DNA of 29,332 nucleotides from DATGLE01 sp035294325 (GCA_035294325.1 DATGLE010000097.1:1-29332), one strand, 5' to 3'; positions 15,373 through 23,980 are shown, counted from the first letter of the stretch. Notes: generated by a model not told the origin, from the sequence alone. Translations and numbers: made by a program.

Positions 15373-16686
15373 TTACGCACGAGAAGCAGCGATTATATCG
15401 CTCTCAGTGACAGCCAGCATCTCTTGCAGTTCGTTCCAGGCGTAAGCGAGCGGATAACGCTCATATCCAGCTTCTCCCGGGCGCACCTGAATGCTGAGGC
15501 TGCACGGGACGGCTATCCAGGTAGAGCGCCCGATGCGACGCACCAGCCTCTCGCGCAGGGCGTATTTCAGGAAACGGGCCGCTCGCCTGCGCGCGGTTCG
15601 TGTGGAGAGAAGCTGGCGATCCACCCAGCGGCCAGCTTCGGAGAGCAGCGCCGCCTGCTGGACGATGGCCTTCGTCATCTCATCAAGCGTAAAGGTTCGC
15701 TTACCCGCTTTGACCGTTTGTACGATAAAGCCGCTGGCAAGCTGCGTGCAGGTAAAGCAGGCATGCCATAGCCACGCGCTGCGTAACCTGGCCTCCAGTT
15801 CGCGCGAGGAGAGTAGCGCCGCGTGTTCGATGGGGGCGGTGAGCGCGACGAAGATTCGCGAGCGCCGCGTCGTCATAAAGTCGTAGATAATGCTGATCGG
15901 AATAATACAGGTCCCGGCAGGGCCGGCCTGGATCAGTCGATGCATGGCGGCGCTGACCGGTAAGATTGCACCATCGGGCGAGAGCAGCCCCTCCGGCGAA
16001 CCCCACAGCGATTTTCCGCGCTCCAGCCACCGCACCAGTTCAGCAAGCTGTTCCTTAAACTTCCTCACAACCTCCTGTTTCACCATTCGCCGTGCAGGTT
16101 CGATAAACATATCGGCGCTGCATAACACCTGGAGCGCTTCACGATAACGCCAGGCCAGCAAACGCGAAAGCGGGTACGATTGGACCTTCTGCCAGGCTTC
16201 ACCGCTCGCTGCCGCCACCTGCTGGATGAAAGGCAGCGCGAGCGCGTCGCCCACCCGCACATCGCCCATGATACGCAGCCCATCGCGTATCCACACCTCG
16301 GCGGGACGGAGATGAATGTTTTCCAGGGGCCGTATACCAATGTGCATCAGGATAGTCTTGAGTGGAATGAGGCCCAGCACGCTCGAAAGCCAGCGCGGGC
16401 GATGCACGATGCGCGACAGAAACCCTGGATAGAAAACATCGCTGCGCATAGCGAAGCGTACATCCCTGGCGAGCGCGCGCCATCCGCGATGTCCCAGGAC
16501 GGAAGCAAGCTCCACAATGGGATCTCCATCGCGTTTGTGCTGCATAGCGAAATACGCGGGTTGAGCGCCCGTGTCGTTCTCCAGGCCGCGAACCTTCACC
16601 GTGTGGAATACTCTGACAGCGACCCAGAAGATTCCGGCTACCGTTATTCTGAGGCAGGCATCCAGTATCAATGAGAAGCGTTTCAT
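15373..16686 (-). CDS. PlsC/PlsB-type phospholipid acyltransferase-like protein, 437 aa
   Basis: An N-terminal hydrophobic segment (about residues 5-28) is followed by the acyltransferase HX4D motif, H50-KRDG-D55 (MQHKRDGDPI). The second substrate-binding block appears as GSPEGLLSPDG (P231-E-G233), the counterpart of the FPEG motif. These are the hallmarks of glycerolipid acyltransferases. The protein is longer than PlsC (about 240) because of a helical, basic insert between the motifs (residues 120-225) and a C-terminal extension (about 300-437) rich in Arg and Leu. It could acylate lysophosphatidate or another lipid; the substrate is not readable. GGGGGGAGGA precedes the ATG. Downstream on the same strand lies the lipoprotein gene after 117 bases, with its own possible promoter. 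Confidence 0.82.
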   Translation of the reverse strand: MKRFSLILDACLRITVAGIFWVAVRVFHTVKVRGLENDTGAQPAYFAMQHKRDGDPIVELASVLGHRGWRALARDVRFAMRSDVFYPGFLSRIVHRPRWLSSVLGLIPLKTILMHIGIRPLENIHLRPAEVWIRDGLRIMGDVRVGDALALPFIQQVAAASGEAWQKVQSYPLSRLLAWRYREALQVLCSADMFIEPARRMVKQEVVRKFKEQLAELVRWLERGKSLWGSPEGLLSPDGAILPVSAAMHRLIQAGPAGTCIIPISIIYDFMTTRRSRIFVALTAPIEHAALLSSRELEARLRSAWLWHACFTCTQLASGFIVQTVKAGKRTFTLDEMTKAIVQQAALLSEAGRWVDRQLLSTRTARRRAARFLKYALRERLVRRIGRSTWIAVPCSLSIQVRPGEAGYERYPLAYAWNELQEMLAVTESDIIAASRA

Positions 16687-16924
16687 GATTCCTCCCCCCT
16701 TACTCTATAACACGACGAGAAGTAGCTTCCTGTTAATCAATTTTTATCACATCTTTTCCTGTAGTGCAAAACCTCGGCCCGGAGCCGGGACACGCCCTGG
16801 CCCGGGTGCGCGCCGCTCGGTGGCGCCACAGCCTCTTCTCCCCGGACATCTCAGCGCCTGCCGCGCTTCACCGAAGGTGGCGACGCGTACAAGATGATGA
16901 CGCGCACGCATGCGCCGGTCTCTG
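16687..16924. other. GC-rich intergenic region between divergent acyltransferase and EF-G-like genes
   Basis: The left part (16735-16765) is AT-rich. The part 16770-16830 is very GC-rich with several overlapping CCCGG/CCGGG inverted repeats. No gene or clear promoter for the acyltransferase was recognised here. Confidence 0.4.
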
Positions 16925-16953
16925 TTGAACAAACAGCCCGATGCTGATATACT
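16925..16953 (+). promoter_or_regulatory. Strong sigma-70-type promoter of the EF-G-like gene
   Basis: TTGAAC (16925-16930), a 17-base spacer and TATACT (16948-16953). Each hexamer differs from consensus at one base. The transcript would have a leader of about 148 bases before the ATG at 17108. The leader includes a short perfect palindrome, AAGAGGC-C-GCCTCTT (about 17064-17078), 30 bases before the start. Confidence 0.7.
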
Positions 16954-17107
16954 ACACCTACCAAATAACAAAAGAGCATATTGCACAGCTTGCTCTGTAC
17001 CGAACCAGTCATTCGCGCGGTCACGTCGCACAGGTGGTCTACGACAGACTCCCTCACGGTCTGAAGAGGCCGCCTCTTGCATAGAAACTCAGGAGGAAAC
17101 GGGCTAT

Positions 17108-19162
17108 ATGAAGGTTTATAGGGCGGAACAGATTCGCAATGTGGCACTGATATCTCATGTTGGGGCAGGTAAGACCTCGCTGGTAGATGCCGCACTCTTC
17201 GATAGCGGCGCCGTTACCCGGCAGGGTAGAGTAGATGACGGCACTTCCATCTCCGACTACGACCCCGATGAACTCAAGCGTCGCATGTCTCTGAACGCAA
17301 AAGTGCTGCCTGTCGAGTGGAAAGAGCACAAGATCAATTTTATCGATACTCCCGGCTATGCCGACTTTGTAGGCGAAGTGAAGGCCGGGCTGCGCGTGGC
17401 CGATGCAGCGCTCGTTGTCGTGACGGCTGAAAAGGGCGTGGAGGTTGGCACCGAGCTTACCTGGCAATATGCCGACGAGCGCAATCTGCCGCGCATGGTG
17501 CTGGTGAACAAGCTTGACCGTGAAAATACTTCGTTCGACCAGGCACTCGAATCGCTGCGCAATCAATTCGGCGTCAAAGTCGTTCCTTTGCAGATCCCTA
17601 TCGGCGAACAGTCCAGCTTCAAGGGCGTGGTAGACCTGGTTTCGCAGAAGGGCTACACCTTTGAGGGCGGCAACAAAGTACAGGAAGTCAGCATCCCTGA
17701 CGACCTCAAAGAGCGCATCAGCAGCTATCGCGAGCAATTGATCGAGTCGGCGGTAGAAAGCGACGACGAGATGATGGAGAAGTTCCTGGAGGGTGAAGAA
17801 CTCAGCGACCAGGAGATCCTGACGCTCGTGAAAAAGGGAACCAGCAGCGGTCAATTGATCCCGGTCCTCTGCGCTTCAGCCAGCAAAAATATCGGCGTGC
17901 AGACGCTGCTCGACGCCATCGTCGACTATCTGCCGAGCGCAGCCGATGCAGTTCCCGAAGATGCGCAGGCGTTTGACAATAACCTGTCGCTCTTTGTCTT
18001 CAAAACGGCGGCGGCGCAGGTGGGCACGATCTCCACGTTCCGCGTCTACACCGGCACGCTCAAGTCCGATATGCACGTCTACAATGTGCAGACCAGGGCC
18101 GACGAGCGCATGAGCCAGCTCATCCAGCCACGCGGCAAGATGCAGGAGCCGGCGACGGAAATTCCCGCCGGAGACTTCGGCGCGGTAGCCAAGCTCTCCA
18201 ATACTCATACAGGCGATACACTTACTGGCAGCAAAGATACGGTTGAACCTCTGGCGCCCATCAACTTCCCCGAGCCATGCTACACGGTGGCCGTTGTACC
18301 AAAGAGCCAGGCTGACCTGGATAAGATGAGCAATGCGCTGGCACGCGTCGTTGAAGAGGACCGCACGCTGCGCGTCGCCCGCGATCCCGAAACCGCCGAA
18401 ACACTGCTCTCCGGCATGGGCGAAGCGCACCTCCAGATCGTCGTTGAGGGGATCAAGCGCAAATATGGCGTTGATCTGGAGACGCGCGACCCGCGCATCT
18501 CCTATCGCGAGACGATCCGCAAGAAGGCGAAGGCCAATGGCCGCCATAAGCGCCAGAGCGGCGGTCACGGGCAATTCGGCGATGTCTGGCTGGAGATCGA
18601 GCCACTGCCGCGCGACGGCCAGGAGACCTTCGTCTTCGAGGATAGGATCGTCGGCGGCGTTGTGCCCGGCCAGTTCATCCCCGGCGTTGAGAAGGGCGTG
18701 CGCGATTCGCTCAAGCGGGGCTTCATTTCGGGCAATCCGATGGTCTACGTCAAGGTCGCGCTCTACGATGGGAAATATCACCCGGTGGACTCGTCGGCGC
18801 AATCGTTTGAAATCGCCGCTTCGCTGGCTATGCAGGAGGCGGTGCCACAGGCAAACCCGGTGATCCTGGAGCCGATTATGAACGTTACCATCACTGTACC
18901 CGAGAGCAATATGGGCGATGTGATGAGCGATATCAATACGAAGCGTGGCCGCGTGATGGGCATGGAGTCGCTGGGCAACGGCATGCAGCGCATCACCGCG
19001 CAGGTTCCACAGGCCGAGATGCTGCACTACGCCACCGACCTGCGCTCCATCACGCAGGGGCGCGGCTCCTTCACGATGGAGTTCGCGCAGTACGAGGAGG
19101 TTCCACCCAATATCCAGCAGGAGCTTGTCGCACAGTACAAGAAATCCGAGGGGGAAAAATAG
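17108..19162 (+). CDS. EF-G-like translational GTPase (type II/paralogue), 684 aa
   Basis: The start at 17108 follows CAGGAGGAAAC; longer in-frame starts upstream run through the promoter and are rejected. G1 is HVGAGKTS (17-24) and G3 is D80-TPG, followed by YADFVGEVKAGLRVADAAL. G4 is NKLD. Domains II-V follow, including GMGEAHLQIVVEG and the domain IV tract GGHGQFGDVWLEIEP, then NTKRGRVMGMES near the C-terminus. The canonical EF-G effector motif RGITI is replaced by RRMSLNAKV, and the P-loop has HVGAGKT rather than HIDAGKT. That marks the second EF-G group rather than the housekeeping translocase. Members may act in ribosome recycling, stress or specialised translocation; the role here is unknown. 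It has its own promoter and a hairpin that starts at the stop codon, so it looks monocistronic. Confidence 0.92.
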   Translation: MKVYRAEQIRNVALISHVGAGKTSLVDAALFDSGAVTRQGRVDDGTSISDYDPDELKRRMSLNAKVLPVEWKEHKINFIDTPGYADFVGEVKAGLRVADAALVVVTAEKGVEVGTELTWQYADERNLPRMVLVNKLDRENTSFDQALESLRNQFGVKVVPLQIPIGEQSSFKGVVDLVSQKGYTFEGGNKVQEVSIPDDLKERISSYREQLIESAVESDDEMMEKFLEGEELSDQEILTLVKKGTSSGQLIPVLCASASKNIGVQTLLDAIVDYLPSAADAVPEDAQAFDNNLSLFVFKTAAAQVGTISTFRVYTGTLKSDMHVYNVQTRADERMSQLIQPRGKMQEPATEIPAGDFGAVAKLSNTHTGDTLTGSKDTVEPLAPINFPEPCYTVAVVPKSQADLDKMSNALARVVEEDRTLRVARDPETAETLLSGMGEAHLQIVVEGIKRKYGVDLETRDPRISYRETIRKKAKANGRHKRQSGGHGQFGDVWLEIEPLPRDGQETFVFEDRIVGGVVPGQFIPGVEKGVRDSLKRGFISGNPMVYVKVALYDGKYHPVDSSAQSFEIAASLAMQEAVPQANPVILEPIMNVTITVPESNMGDVMSDINTKRGRVMGMESLGNGMQRITAQVPQAEMLHYATDLRSITQGRGSFTMEFAQYEEVPPNIQQELVAQYKKSEGEK

Positions 19163-19201
19163 TGATATAGCGTCCGGTGTCAGCCGGACGCTATATCACT
19201 A
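19160..19201 (+). terminator. Hairpin overlapping the EF-G-like stop codon
   Basis: The arms 19160-19177 and 19184-19201 (18 bases, perfectly complementary, 6-base loop) begin exactly at the TAG stop codon. No T-tract follows, so it is either a rho-dependent or stabilising 3' end, or another palindromic repeat. Position makes 3'-end formation likely. Confidence 0.6.
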
Positions 19202-19286
19202 CACCCGATTTGCAGGATGTGTGGTCCGCACACCAGGCTAACGCCAACCGCAGGTTAGCTGGTCAAACGAAAGATGAGCACGCCCC

Positions 19287-20279
19287 ATGATAGATATTGT
19301 GTGCCTGGGTGAAGCGCTGATCGATATGTTTCCGGCGGAGATCGGGCGCTCGCTGGTCGAAGTCACTGCGTTTCGTCCCGTGCCTGGCGGTGCGCCGGCC
19401 AACGTTGCAGTCGCGGCGGCGCGGCTTGGCGCCCACAGCGCATTTATTGGTAAGGTCGGCGACGATCCCTTCGGCCACTACCTCGCCGAACTCCTGCACC
19501 ATCAGGGCGTCGAGACGCGCGGTATGCGCTTCGATAGCGAGGCGCGTACCGGGATCAATTTTCACGCCCAGATCGATGAAAACCACGCCACGCACCTCTT
19601 CTATCGCCATCCAAGCGCGGATATGCGCCTGCGCCCGGATGAGTTAGAGCGCACGCTTTTGCGGGAGGCGCGAGCTTTCGTTTTCGGCACGATTTGCCTG
19701 ATGGATCAGCCGGTACACGATGCGACGATGGAGGCGATTGACATTGCGCGCGAGGTTGGCGCGCTGATCGCCTTCGATGTAAACTACCGCGAAAGCCTGT
19801 GGAGCGAGCCAGCGGCGGCGCGCGAACTGGTGCTATCGCTGCTGCCACTCGTCGATGTTCTCAAGATCAACGAGGCCGAGTTGTCGCTGCTGACCGGCAG
19901 CAGCGAACTTGCCGCAGGCACGCAGCAACTCGTGCAGCACGGCCCCACACTGTGCGTCGTGACGCTCGGCCCGCAGGGCTGCTTCTATCGCCACGGGGAG
20001 CAGAGCGGGCACGTTCCCGGCTTCGCTGTGCAGGCTATCGACGCTACCGGGTGCGGCGATGCCTTCACCGCCTCGCTGCTCACTCAACTCGTTACTGGCA
20101 GTGAAGCATGGCGCGCGCGCCTCACCCCTACCAATCTGCCCCACATGCTGCGTCGCGCCAATGCGGCGGGCGCGCTCACCGCGCTCAAGCAGGGCGCCTT
20201 CTCGGCCATGCCCGACACGGCTGCTATCTCGGCTTTGCTGGAGCAATACGACCATCACCCTCAAACTAACCAGAATTAA
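19287..20279 (+). CDS. PfkB-family sugar kinase, probable fructokinase, 330 aa
   Basis: The N-terminus, VCLGEALIDMFP, and the first PfkB signature region, PGGAPANVAVAAARLGAHSAFIGKVGDDPFG, are typical of fructokinases. The second signature is DATGCGDAFTASLL with catalytic base D258. The anion-hole Gly-Cys-Gly replaces the usual Gly-Ala-Gly, a mild variant. FDVNYRESLW is the fructokinase-like block. It would phosphorylate fructose or a related sugar with ATP. The ribosome binding site is weak (GAAAG about 14 bases upstream). It follows the EF-G-like gene after 124 bases that include a hairpin, so it probably has its own transcript, but no promoter was recognised. A GEALID-encoding AGCGCT near the start is not regarded as an operator. 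Confidence 0.9.
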   Translation: MIDIVCLGEALIDMFPAEIGRSLVEVTAFRPVPGGAPANVAVAAARLGAHSAFIGKVGDDPFGHYLAELLHHQGVETRGMRFDSEARTGINFHAQIDENHATHLFYRHPSADMRLRPDELERTLLREARAFVFGTICLMDQPVHDATMEAIDIAREVGALIAFDVNYRESLWSEPAAARELVLSLLPLVDVLKINEAELSLLTGSSELAAGTQQLVQHGPTLCVVTLGPQGCFYRHGEQSGHVPGFAVQAIDATGCGDAFTASLLTQLVTGSEAWRARLTPTNLPHMLRRANAAGALTALKQGAFSAMPDTAAISALLEQYDHHPQTNQN

Positions 20280-20332
20280 AAGGATTCGCCAGGCATAAGA
20301 TGTGAGAGGCTTCGCCTATGGCAACCGAGCAT

Positions 20333-20385
20333 AGAGAGTACAATGTAGAAGATGCGCTTCGCGCATCTTCTACATTGTACTCTCT
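20333..20385. repeat. Palindromic repeat, copy D (25-base perfect arms), between convergent genes
   Basis: The arms 20333-20357 and 20361-20385 are perfectly complementary with the loop TTC. The tip GCGC-TTC-GCGC and an AATGTAG arm motif resemble copies A-C, but the conserved flanks are not evident here. Between the convergent sugar kinase and receptor genes it could end transcription from both sides. A short hairpin, AGGCTTCGCCT (about 20307-20317), lies just before it. Confidence 0.7.
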
Positions 20386-20458
20386 TCCTGGTCCAGCAAC
20401 TTCTGAAGTGAACTCATCCGGGCGCAGGCGTGCGATAAATCGCGCCTGGTGGCGCCTG

Positions 20459-20495
20459 ACAGGCCGAACGAAGCGCGATCAATCGCGCGCCTACG
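20459..20495. repeat. Short dispersed REP-like repeat, copy 2
   Basis: It matches 5571-5607 over 37 bases (about 86%). The palindromic core is GCGCGATCAATCGCGC. A related motif, GCGATAAATCGCGCC, lies just to the left (about 20434-20448), so the unit may be a pair of hairpins. It touches the stop codon of the receptor gene (20491). Confidence 0.6.
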
Positions 20496-22569
20496 AGTTG
20501 TGCATTACCGCTTCCAGCACGGTATGGCCCTGCGCGTCACCGCCCAGTACGAGCACCTGCTTGCCGATGACATTGCCATCGGCTCCGAAAGCGATCTGCC
20601 CGCTGACTCCCTGCATGGCATGCGCGCCGGTAATATGAGATAATGCTTGCCGCAGATCGGCGGGGGTAAAGTGTACTTTGCCGTTTGTGATAAGCGTATT
20701 GCTGGCGTAGAGCAGGACGCGCGTCGCGTCGTAGGCGAGCATGGCGCCAGTATCGGCGAAGTTGTAGCCGTAGGATCCTTTGCGATACTGCCCCTGTGGA
20801 TCAAAGGCCGCCGTATATTCTCCGAAAAACGGCGCGTTCTGGGCCAGGCCCTGCACTTTGCGATCATCCTGGAAGGCAAAGGTAGTGAAGCGCAGCCGGT
20901 AATAGCTCTTGTAATCGTTGAGCGAATAGTCGTACTGCACATCGAGCGCATCGCCGCCCATCATCAGCAGGCAGTGCGAGGAGTTGCTGCATGGCGGCAG
21001 ATTTTGCAGGACAACGCTGGCATCATCGACATAACCGGCGAAGTAGAAGAGGTCAGGGTTCCAGATCAGCGCGTCCTGTACACGCTGGCGCAGCATTACC
21101 GGATTACCCACGGTATAATCTTCAATTATCGTCGTATGCCCGTTATCGATGAAATGGCTGGTGAAGGCTTTCGCCAGACTTTCGCTATAGGCATCGTTGG
21201 GATCTACGAAAACGGCGACGCGCTGGTCGTGCAGCGTATCCCTGACATATCTTGCCGCTACCGCCCCCTGCTGCGTGTCCGTAGGCGCGACGCGGAAGAA
21301 GTAGGGCGAAATGCCGGTGAGCAGGTCGCTGGTGGCCGTAGGGGAGACCATCGGAATGTGCGCCCGCGCGAGGATTTTGAGCGCGGCCAGCGTGCGCCCG
21401 CTGGTCGGCCAGCCCATCACGCCGACGATAGTCGGATCCCTGCGTGCCGCCTGGACGACCTCCTGGACAACGGAGACCAGGCTTTTATCGTCGGCTCCGG
21501 CGGAAGCAATCAGCAGGCGCAGCAGCACACCGGAGCGAGAGGCGCGCACCTGGTCGTTATGTTCTTTCTGCGCCACATATGCCCCTTGCAGATCGTTGCG
21601 TCCATCGCCGGTATACTCCTGAGCGAAATATGTGCCAACGACCAGCGTGATATACGGGAGATGTGATTCCACAACGCGCAGATTCTCTTCGTAAATGAGC
21701 GCCTCGGCATCGCTGCTATCGACGGCGAGTGCATGCTCCCACAGGCTCTTCGCACCCTGCATATTGCCCATAGCAACATCTTTAGCCGCCTGGAGCTTCA
21801 AACTGGCGTCAGGGCGATAAATATCGAAGACCTTGCTGCCATCGGCGCTCAGGCCGAAGGGCGTGGCAGGCTCGCCTGTAACGGCGGGCGCTGCCGGACG
21901 CAGAGGGTTGAGCAGCAGCACGACCAGCAGCGAGGCGCTGGCCGCGACCAGCGAGAGCGTGACGACGAGTAGCATATGGCGCTCGTGCCCTCCTCTCTCC
22001 CGCGCCGATCTGGGCGCCGGCGGCGAAGGCTGCTGTTTTCTGATCTCCTGATGGTCCAGTTCGCGGCGCCGCTGAGCGACATGGCCCGGGAACGTGTGCG
22101 TGAGCAGATTATCCTGCCAGCCCGCTTCACGCGCGGAGGCGCCGCTCAAGGCTGGAGTGAGTATAGCTAACGGGCCGGTCATCTGCATCAGAGCAAGGAT
22201 CAGGACCGTCCCCCCAATCATCACGGCCAGGATAGTCGTCGTTGCCGAGAGGACATTGGCGCCGGGGGTATGCGCAATGAATTGACCAAGCAGAAGTGTA
22301 AATAGCCCGACGAGCAGCGCCACCCCAATCGGCCAGATACGCCCAACCACCCGTATTTTGCCTGCCAGCGGCATATGCGCCTGGTTTCCCTGCACGGAAG
22401 TCGGGCGAGGAACACGAGGATCATACATCATCGACAGCACCTCGTACTCGGTTCCAGGAGGCAGGCCGAGTTCCTCCCTCAATTCCTCTGCCGCACCGTT
22501 CATATGCTCAATACGAGCCCGGGCGCGCTCAACGAAATCATCGGAATGCCTGTCGAATGTGTTTGCCAC
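20491..22569 (-). CDS. Three-TM membrane receptor with external type-1 periplasmic-binding-protein domain, 692 aa
   Basis: The start is GTG at 22569 after AGGAAAGGAT. The N-terminal ~75 residues are charged, helical and cytosolic. TM1 (about 77-99) and TM2 (about 108-130) are followed by a basic loop (131-198) and TM3 (about 199-220), leaving residues 225-692 outside. That part begins with a TPR-like helical segment (LQAAKDVAMGNMQGAKSLWEHALAVD). It continues as a Leu/Ile/Val-binding-type fold: LPYITLVVGTYF, VVGVMGWPTSGRT-like (TIVGVMGWPTSGRT), HIPMVSPTATSDLLTG, YFFRVAPTDTQQG, and YGYNFADTGAMLAYDA. The usual lipoprotein signal is replaced by a real multi-TM anchor. It lies 23 bases after the sigma-like gene, clearly one operon, which suggests a ligand-sensing membrane partner for that factor. 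No transporter genes are nearby. The partnership is inferred. Confidence 0.8.
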   Translation of the reverse strand: MANTFDRHSDDFVERARARIEHMNGAAEELREELGLPPGTEYEVLSMMYDPRVPRPTSVQGNQAHMPLAGKIRVVGRIWPIGVALLVGLFTLLLGQFIAHTPGANVLSATTTILAVMIGGTVLILALMQMTGPLAILTPALSGASAREAGWQDNLLTHTFPGHVAQRRRELDHQEIRKQQPSPPAPRSARERGGHERHMLLVVTLSLVAASASLLVVLLLNPLRPAAPAVTGEPATPFGLSADGSKVFDIYRPDASLKLQAAKDVAMGNMQGAKSLWEHALAVDSSDAEALIYEENLRVVESHLPYITLVVGTYFAQEYTGDGRNDLQGAYVAQKEHNDQVRASRSGVLLRLLIASAGADDKSLVSVVQEVVQAARRDPTIVGVMGWPTSGRTLAALKILARAHIPMVSPTATSDLLTGISPYFFRVAPTDTQQGAVAARYVRDTLHDQRVAVFVDPNDAYSESLAKAFTSHFIDNGHTTIIEDYTVGNPVMLRQRVQDALIWNPDLFYFAGYVDDASVVLQNLPPCSNSSHCLLMMGGDALDVQYDYSLNDYKSYYRLRFTTFAFQDDRKVQGLAQNAPFFGEYTAAFDPQGQYRKGSYGYNFADTGAMLAYDATRVLLYASNTLITNGKVHFTPADLRQALSHITGAHAMQGVSGQIAFGADGNVIGKQVLVLGGDAQGHTVLEAVMHNS

Positions 22570-22592
22570 GATTTATCCTTTCCTACAGGTCA

Positions 22593-23369
22593 TCATAGGA
22601 ACTCTAGAAATACACTGATATAGCGGCGCGCAGTCTCCAGCCACAACTTGCGCCCCGGTCGCCCACCGCGACCACGCCGCAACTCCTGCTGATCGGCGGG
22701 AGAGATACTTTCCCAGGCAGCGACCAGCCCCCAGACGTTCTGTTTTAAAAAGTGGTAAATATTCTCAAGCTGCGCTGCTTCAGTGGCCTCACGCCATCGC
22801 CTGTGCCAGAGTTCGTCCTGATGCTCAGGAGGCGTGTTGGTCATTGCGTCATCGAATGCTTTATGAAAGTGCTGGACGGCCAGTTTCCAGGGCTTCGTCT
22901 TGGGACCACGCCTGCCCCCCAGACGCAGGGCCTCCTGATCCTCAGGAGAAAGCGTTGCCCAGGCTTCGGTAAGAGCCTGGAAAAGCTCCTCATTTTGAAA
23001 GGATCTCGCCAGGTCCGCCTCCTCGACAATCAGACGCTCGTCCTCGATGATCTCATCCAGCGATTCCTGTTCCGGCGCACGATTACGCATAACATCGATA
23101 GCGGCATGCACACAGATGCTCATCACCCATCCCGCATTGCCGCCCCGTACCTCGTCATAGTTTTTCACGCCGCGCAGGATCTTATAGAAAGTGGTCTGTA
23201 CGACCTCCTGAGCTTCGTTATGCGTCAGACCTTTGTTGATTGCCGTATAGTAGAACGTGCGCGCGAAGCGCGGGTAGAGATCATCTACCGCCGTCACATC
23301 GCCACGTTTGAGCCGGACCAGCAAACGATGCACCTGATCGTTCTCATTCCCAGAACCGTTTTCAATCAT
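22593..23369 (-). CDS. ECF-sigma-like factor with duplicated non-canonical C-terminal module, 258 aa
   Basis: Residues about 15-97 are sigma region 2: LLVRLKRGDVTAVDDLYPRFARTFYYTA, THNEAQEVVQTTFYKILRG (the region 2.2/2.3 core) and GWVMSICVHAAIDVMRNR (region 2.4). After a linker rich in Glu (101-120) the expected region 4 helix-turn-helix is absent. In its place are two similar modules, at about 129-172 and 211-255. Each has the plan A-W-x-(T/S)-(L/I)-SP-x-DQ-x-x-L-R followed by GRRGPKTKPW or GRGGRPGRKLW and a terminal helix. The opening SP-x-DQ part resembles the start of region 4, but the recognition helix is not seen. A GATGGAG site precedes the ATG. It is co-transcribed with the receptor gene 23 bases downstream. 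A role in envelope signalling is inferred. Confidence 0.75.
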   Translation of the reverse strand: MIENGSGNENDQVHRLLVRLKRGDVTAVDDLYPRFARTFYYTAINKGLTHNEAQEVVQTTFYKILRGVKNYDEVRGGNAGWVMSICVHAAIDVMRNRAPEQESLDEIIEDERLIVEEADLARSFQNEELFQALTEAWATLSPEDQEALRLGGRRGPKTKPWKLAVQHFHKAFDDAMTNTPPEHQDELWHRRWREATEAAQLENIYHFLKQNVWGLVAAWESISPADQQELRRGRGGRPGRKLWLETARRYISVFLEFL

Positions 23370-23553
23370 GAGTCAAAAACTCCATCGAGATGCTACCGCT
23401 ACGCCAGCATATGTGGCATTACCTGCTAGAAGGTTGCGAGCCGGGAAGATCATCTGATTCTGGTTCTCAACAGTAAATACGCCAGGTGAAGAAGAAATTA
23501 CCTGCACAGAAGCCAGCCTTATGCCGATGCTATCCTATCGCCACGAAAGCAGT

Positions 23554-23739
23554 CTAAGCGTCCTTCCTGCTGACTACGCGAAGAACATGCACACGGTAGC
23601 CTCGCGCCTCCCACTTCATCCTGACTTTTGCAAGGGCCGAGTTGAGTTCCTGGTGCGTCCGCGCCCGCACTATAGTTCTAGCCATCGCCGGCACATATCT
23701 GGGATGGGTGAGACGATAGTGTATGTGAAATTTCATCAT
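23554..23739 (-). CDS. Small basic hypothetical protein, about 60 aa
   Basis: On the minus strand an ATG-ATG start (23739 or 23736) is preceded by AGCAGGTGC, a passable ribosome binding site. The product is basic, with a plausible strand-helix-strand pattern: a short KFHIHYRLTHP strand, a helix ARTHQELNSALAKVRMKWEARG and a strand YRVHVLRVVS. Codon use, with G or C mostly in third position within the helix part, fits the neighbours. I do not recognise a family. It sits in the 670-base stretch between the sigma-like gene and the small gene at 24040; the rest of that stretch (23370-23553, 23740-23980) shows nothing I can support. Confidence 0.45.
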   Translation of the reverse strand: MMKFHIHYRLTHPRYVPAMARTIVRARTHQELNSALAKVRMKWEARGYRVHVLRVVSRKDA

Positions 23740-23980
23740 GCACCTGCTTTCATTCTGCCAGCCTTCCCTCTATGTTTCTTTACTATACCATCTTTCTATA
23801 ATGGTATCTGCTTCCGCACATCAGCGCTGGCTCGCGCCCACTGCGCCATAAGTGAGCGTGCGTATGAAAAAACTGTCAGAATTGCGAAATACTATACGCC
23901 AGAGTGCAGAAAAATATTATCTTTCACATAGAACTTTCTTTCTTATGCTATATGCTCTATCCTCCAGCCTGCCTGCATTA

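Noticed and set aside
16910..17107. N-terminal extension of the EF-G-like protein by 66 residues
   Set aside because: It runs through the promoter at 16925-16953, and the canonical N-terminus begins at 17108 after a strong ribosome binding site.
17876..19027. Long open frame antisense to the EF-G-like gene (383 codons)
   Set aside because: It lies wholly inside a well-supported gene and arises from the codon pattern of GC-rich DNA; the product has no recognisable pattern.
19312..19322. AGCGCT-centred site near the start of the sugar kinase gene as a second LacI-type operator
   Set aside because: It encodes the conserved GEALID of PfkB kinases, and the outer bases are not palindromic.
20647..21666. 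339-codon frame antisense to the receptor gene
   Set aside because: It is a shadow frame; the receptor has clear domain patterns and sits in an operon on the other strand.
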